A DNA stretch of 64,000 nucleotides from Rhizobium indicum (lineage in GTDB: Bacteria > Pseudomonadota > Alphaproteobacteria > Rhizobiales > Rhizobiaceae), in contig NZ_CP054021.1 of assembly GCF_005862305.2 (NCBI RefSeq), positions 4,567,501 through 4,631,500 of the forward strand. Reading direction: 5' to 3'. How positions within the stretch are numbered: the first letter of the stretch is position 1; each line of letters opens with the position of its first letter. Shown here piece by piece: positions 62,706-64,000 of this stretch. Both the position numbers and the translations under genes were made by a program. Below the pieces are notes generated by a model, which was not told where the DNA came from, ran no database searches, and saw nothing but the letters and a program-made list of their open reading frames with translations.

Positions 62706-62822
62706 ATCTCTTTGTCGACTGCCGAGATGGACAGCAGAGCCCGGCAAATGGCGGGCACTGCTGCCGGCGCGAACGACAGGACATCCGCTCCCTATTCGTG
62801 GTGACTTGAAGCTACGTGCAGC

Positions 62823-63299
62823 CTATTGCTGCGGTTGCTGTTGTTGCTGGCCCGGCGGCGGCGTGCCGATCTTTTCCAGTACCTTCTTGGCCAGAGCCGG
62901 GTCGCTCTGCGCGGCCGTCAGGATCGACGAATATTCCTCGACGGAGATGTCGGGAGAAGCTTGGACGGTATCGACCATCTGCTTCTTGGCCTCCTCCTGC
63001 AGCTGTTGCTTGGCAGCCTCGTCCTTCGTCGCGCCGATCTTGGCCGAATATTCCTGTCTCACCTTGTCGACCTGCAGATAGGCAACGGCGAAGGCTTCGA
63101 TTTTCTGATCGCTGACGGCTGCCGTCGCACCGCTGCCGCCGGGCTGTCCCTGCATCGGCGGCTGCGCCTGTGCCGGGGGCTGCGCTTGTGCCGGCTGCTG
63201 TTGCGCCTGGGCCATGTCGACAGCGGATGCCGGGCTGAAAGCAAGCAGACTGAAGACTGCCGCGCTCAATGTTGCGACAGATGTGTAACGAGTGATCAT
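62823..63299 (-). CDS. Exported DUF4168 protein
   Basis: A 158-residue protein with a signal peptide (MITRYTSVATLSAAVFSLLA to SPASA). A Gln/Pro/Ala-rich linker follows (AQQQPAQAQPPAQAQPPMQ). The helical DUF4168 domain begins VSDQKIEAFAVAYLQVDKVR and contains VDTVQASPDISVEEYSSILT. It ends in a poly-Gln tail. I chose 63299 because AGAGGA is six bases upstream; the ATG at 63305 touches it. It is probably periplasmic; function unknown. Confidence 0.85.
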   Translation of the reverse strand: MITRYTSVATLSAAVFSLLAFSPASAVDMAQAQQQPAQAQPPAQAQPPMQGQPGGSGATAAVSDQKIEAFAVAYLQVDKVRQEYSAKIGATKDEAAKQQLQEEAKKQMVDTVQASPDISVEEYSSILTAAQSDPALAKKVLEKIGTPPPGQQQQQPQQ

Positions 63300-63532
63300 G
63301 TTCATTCCTCTTCAAGTGCATGATTTTATCGGCAGCAAGACCGCCTCGGTCGATCGCTCAGCCACTCAAAGGCCGGGCGAGGTCGCGACGATGGAACCTT
63401 TAAGAGGGCACGGTGCGGCGGTAACGGGGCGATTTACTGACGATTGAGCGGCGGCTTTGTGACCGCCGGCCTGTTGGCACGTGCGGAAAATTCAAGTCAT
63501 TGCCGCTGTGATACCCGGACTTTCGGTGGCGT

Positions 63533-64000
63533 TTATCGCTTATCTGGATGCAGAAATGCCGCCAGGAACGTGGCGACGGCCGCCTCGGCGTGGCGGTAAA
63601 TCTCCAGCTTCGTCGGAATGGCCGCATCGCCCAGCATCATGACCCGGTTGACGGGGTCGGCCATCACCAGCCAGTTGAACTGTGATGCGGCTACCGTTGC
63701 ATCGGAGAACTGCAGCAGCTTCTTGCCGGCCAATTGTTCGAAAGCGCTGCCCATGGCCTCGATCGCCCGTGCAGGGCCGCGCGCGTAAAGCAGCTTGGCG
63801 AGTTCCGGGAAGCGTTGCGCCTCCGCAATCACGAGCCGGCGCAATTGCATCAGCCCCGGCGTCAGGACGATGGTGAGCTGGCGGACGGCGTAGTCGAGGA
63901 GATAGGCTTCCAGCTGAGCGCGGTTCTCCACCTGGGGGAGGCCGGTGTGAACGGCGGTATCTGCTTCTCCCATCATCTGGGTGAGCACGGCGACGAACAG
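63533..64000 (-). CDS. TetR-family regulator, C-terminal part (5' end beyond window)
   Basis: About 156 residues of a ligand-binding domain; the N-terminal helix-turn-helix lies outside the window. Typical TetR C-terminal features are QLTIVLTPGLMQLRRLVIAE, FPELAKLLYARGPARAIEAM and ASQFNWLVMADPVNRVMMLG, matching the AefR-like TetR C-terminal group. It ends at 63533 after AVATFLAAFLHPDKR. Neither its start nor its target can be seen. Confidence 0.8.
   Translation of the reverse strand: MFVAVLTQMMGEADTAVHTGLPQVENRAQLEAYLLDYAVRQLTIVLTPGLMQLRRLVIAEAQRFPELAKLLYARGPARAIEAMGSAFEQLAGKKLLQFSDATVAASQFNWLVMADPVNRVMMLGDAAIPTKLEIYRHAEAAVATFLAAFLHPDKR

Noticed and set aside
1..64000. CRISPR arrays, tRNA or rRNA genes, insertion sequences, prophage, toxin-antitoxin pairs or known defence operons
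   Set aside because: No regularly spaced direct repeats, RNA-gene cloverleaf, transposase, integrase or defence-gene motifs were recognised on either strand by eye.

Overview
The window looks like chromosome or large-replicon DNA of an alphaproteobacterium in the Rhizobiaceae, most likely Rhizobium (R. leguminosarum/etli group). The basis is GC-rich coding sequence, many solute-uptake operons with LysR, AraC, ROK and MocR regulators, and intergenic palindromic mosaic repeats of the RIME type typical of rhizobia. No rRNA, tRNA, CRISPR array, replication origin, phage or insertion sequence was recognised.

Layout, left to right. 0-6 kb: a truncated LysR gene, a divergent PhyH dioxygenase/AraC pair, an AI-2E-type permease overlapping a small K+-channel-like gene, and a luciferase-like monooxygenase with a decayed partial copy 2 kb away. 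6-8 kb: a methyltransferase and a DnaB/KaiC-like ATPase. 8-15.6 kb: a ROK repressor divergent from a six-gene Ugp-type operon (binding protein, two permeases, ATPase, glycerophosphodiesterase, inositol-monophosphatase-family enzyme). 15.7-17.3 kb: a frameshifted RNA ligase divergent from a PPP-type phosphatase. 17.5-21 kb: a DUF899 pair, a TPR/winged-helix protein and a beta-propeller protein. 21-26.5 kb: a frameshifted autotransporter, a phosphotriesterase-family hydrolase, a TraB/GumN-like protein and a GNAT enzyme. 26.5-28.7 kb: a histidine kinase and response regulator. 28.9-38.4 kb: two MocR-type regulators, an EamA exporter, an exonuclease, an SMR pump, AhpD-like, azoreductase-like, LOG, phosphotransferase and cupin genes. 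38.7-46.8 kb: a second ROK repressor divergent from an ABC transporter plus GH42 beta-galactosidase operon. 47-54 kb: a LysR/MBL pair, GNAT, a cyclase-TPR protein, an AraC remnant and two small secreted proteins. 54.3-61 kb: a compact six-gene signalling operon. 61-64 kb: LysR divergent from an orphan ectoine synthase, a DUF4168 protein and a truncated TetR gene.

The most unusual unit is the 54.3-61 kb operon. It combines a PP2C (SpoIIE) phosphatase receptor, a STAS protein, two HATPase-like proteins (one without the key Asn), a STAS-methyltransferase fusion and a GGDEF-EAL protein. No sigma factor is visible in or beside it.

Seven loci are each broken by single-base indels with no nonsense mutations. 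This suggests residual sequencing errors rather than seven independent pseudogenes, and should be settled before any is called dead. All functional assignments come from reading motifs; no database search was run.
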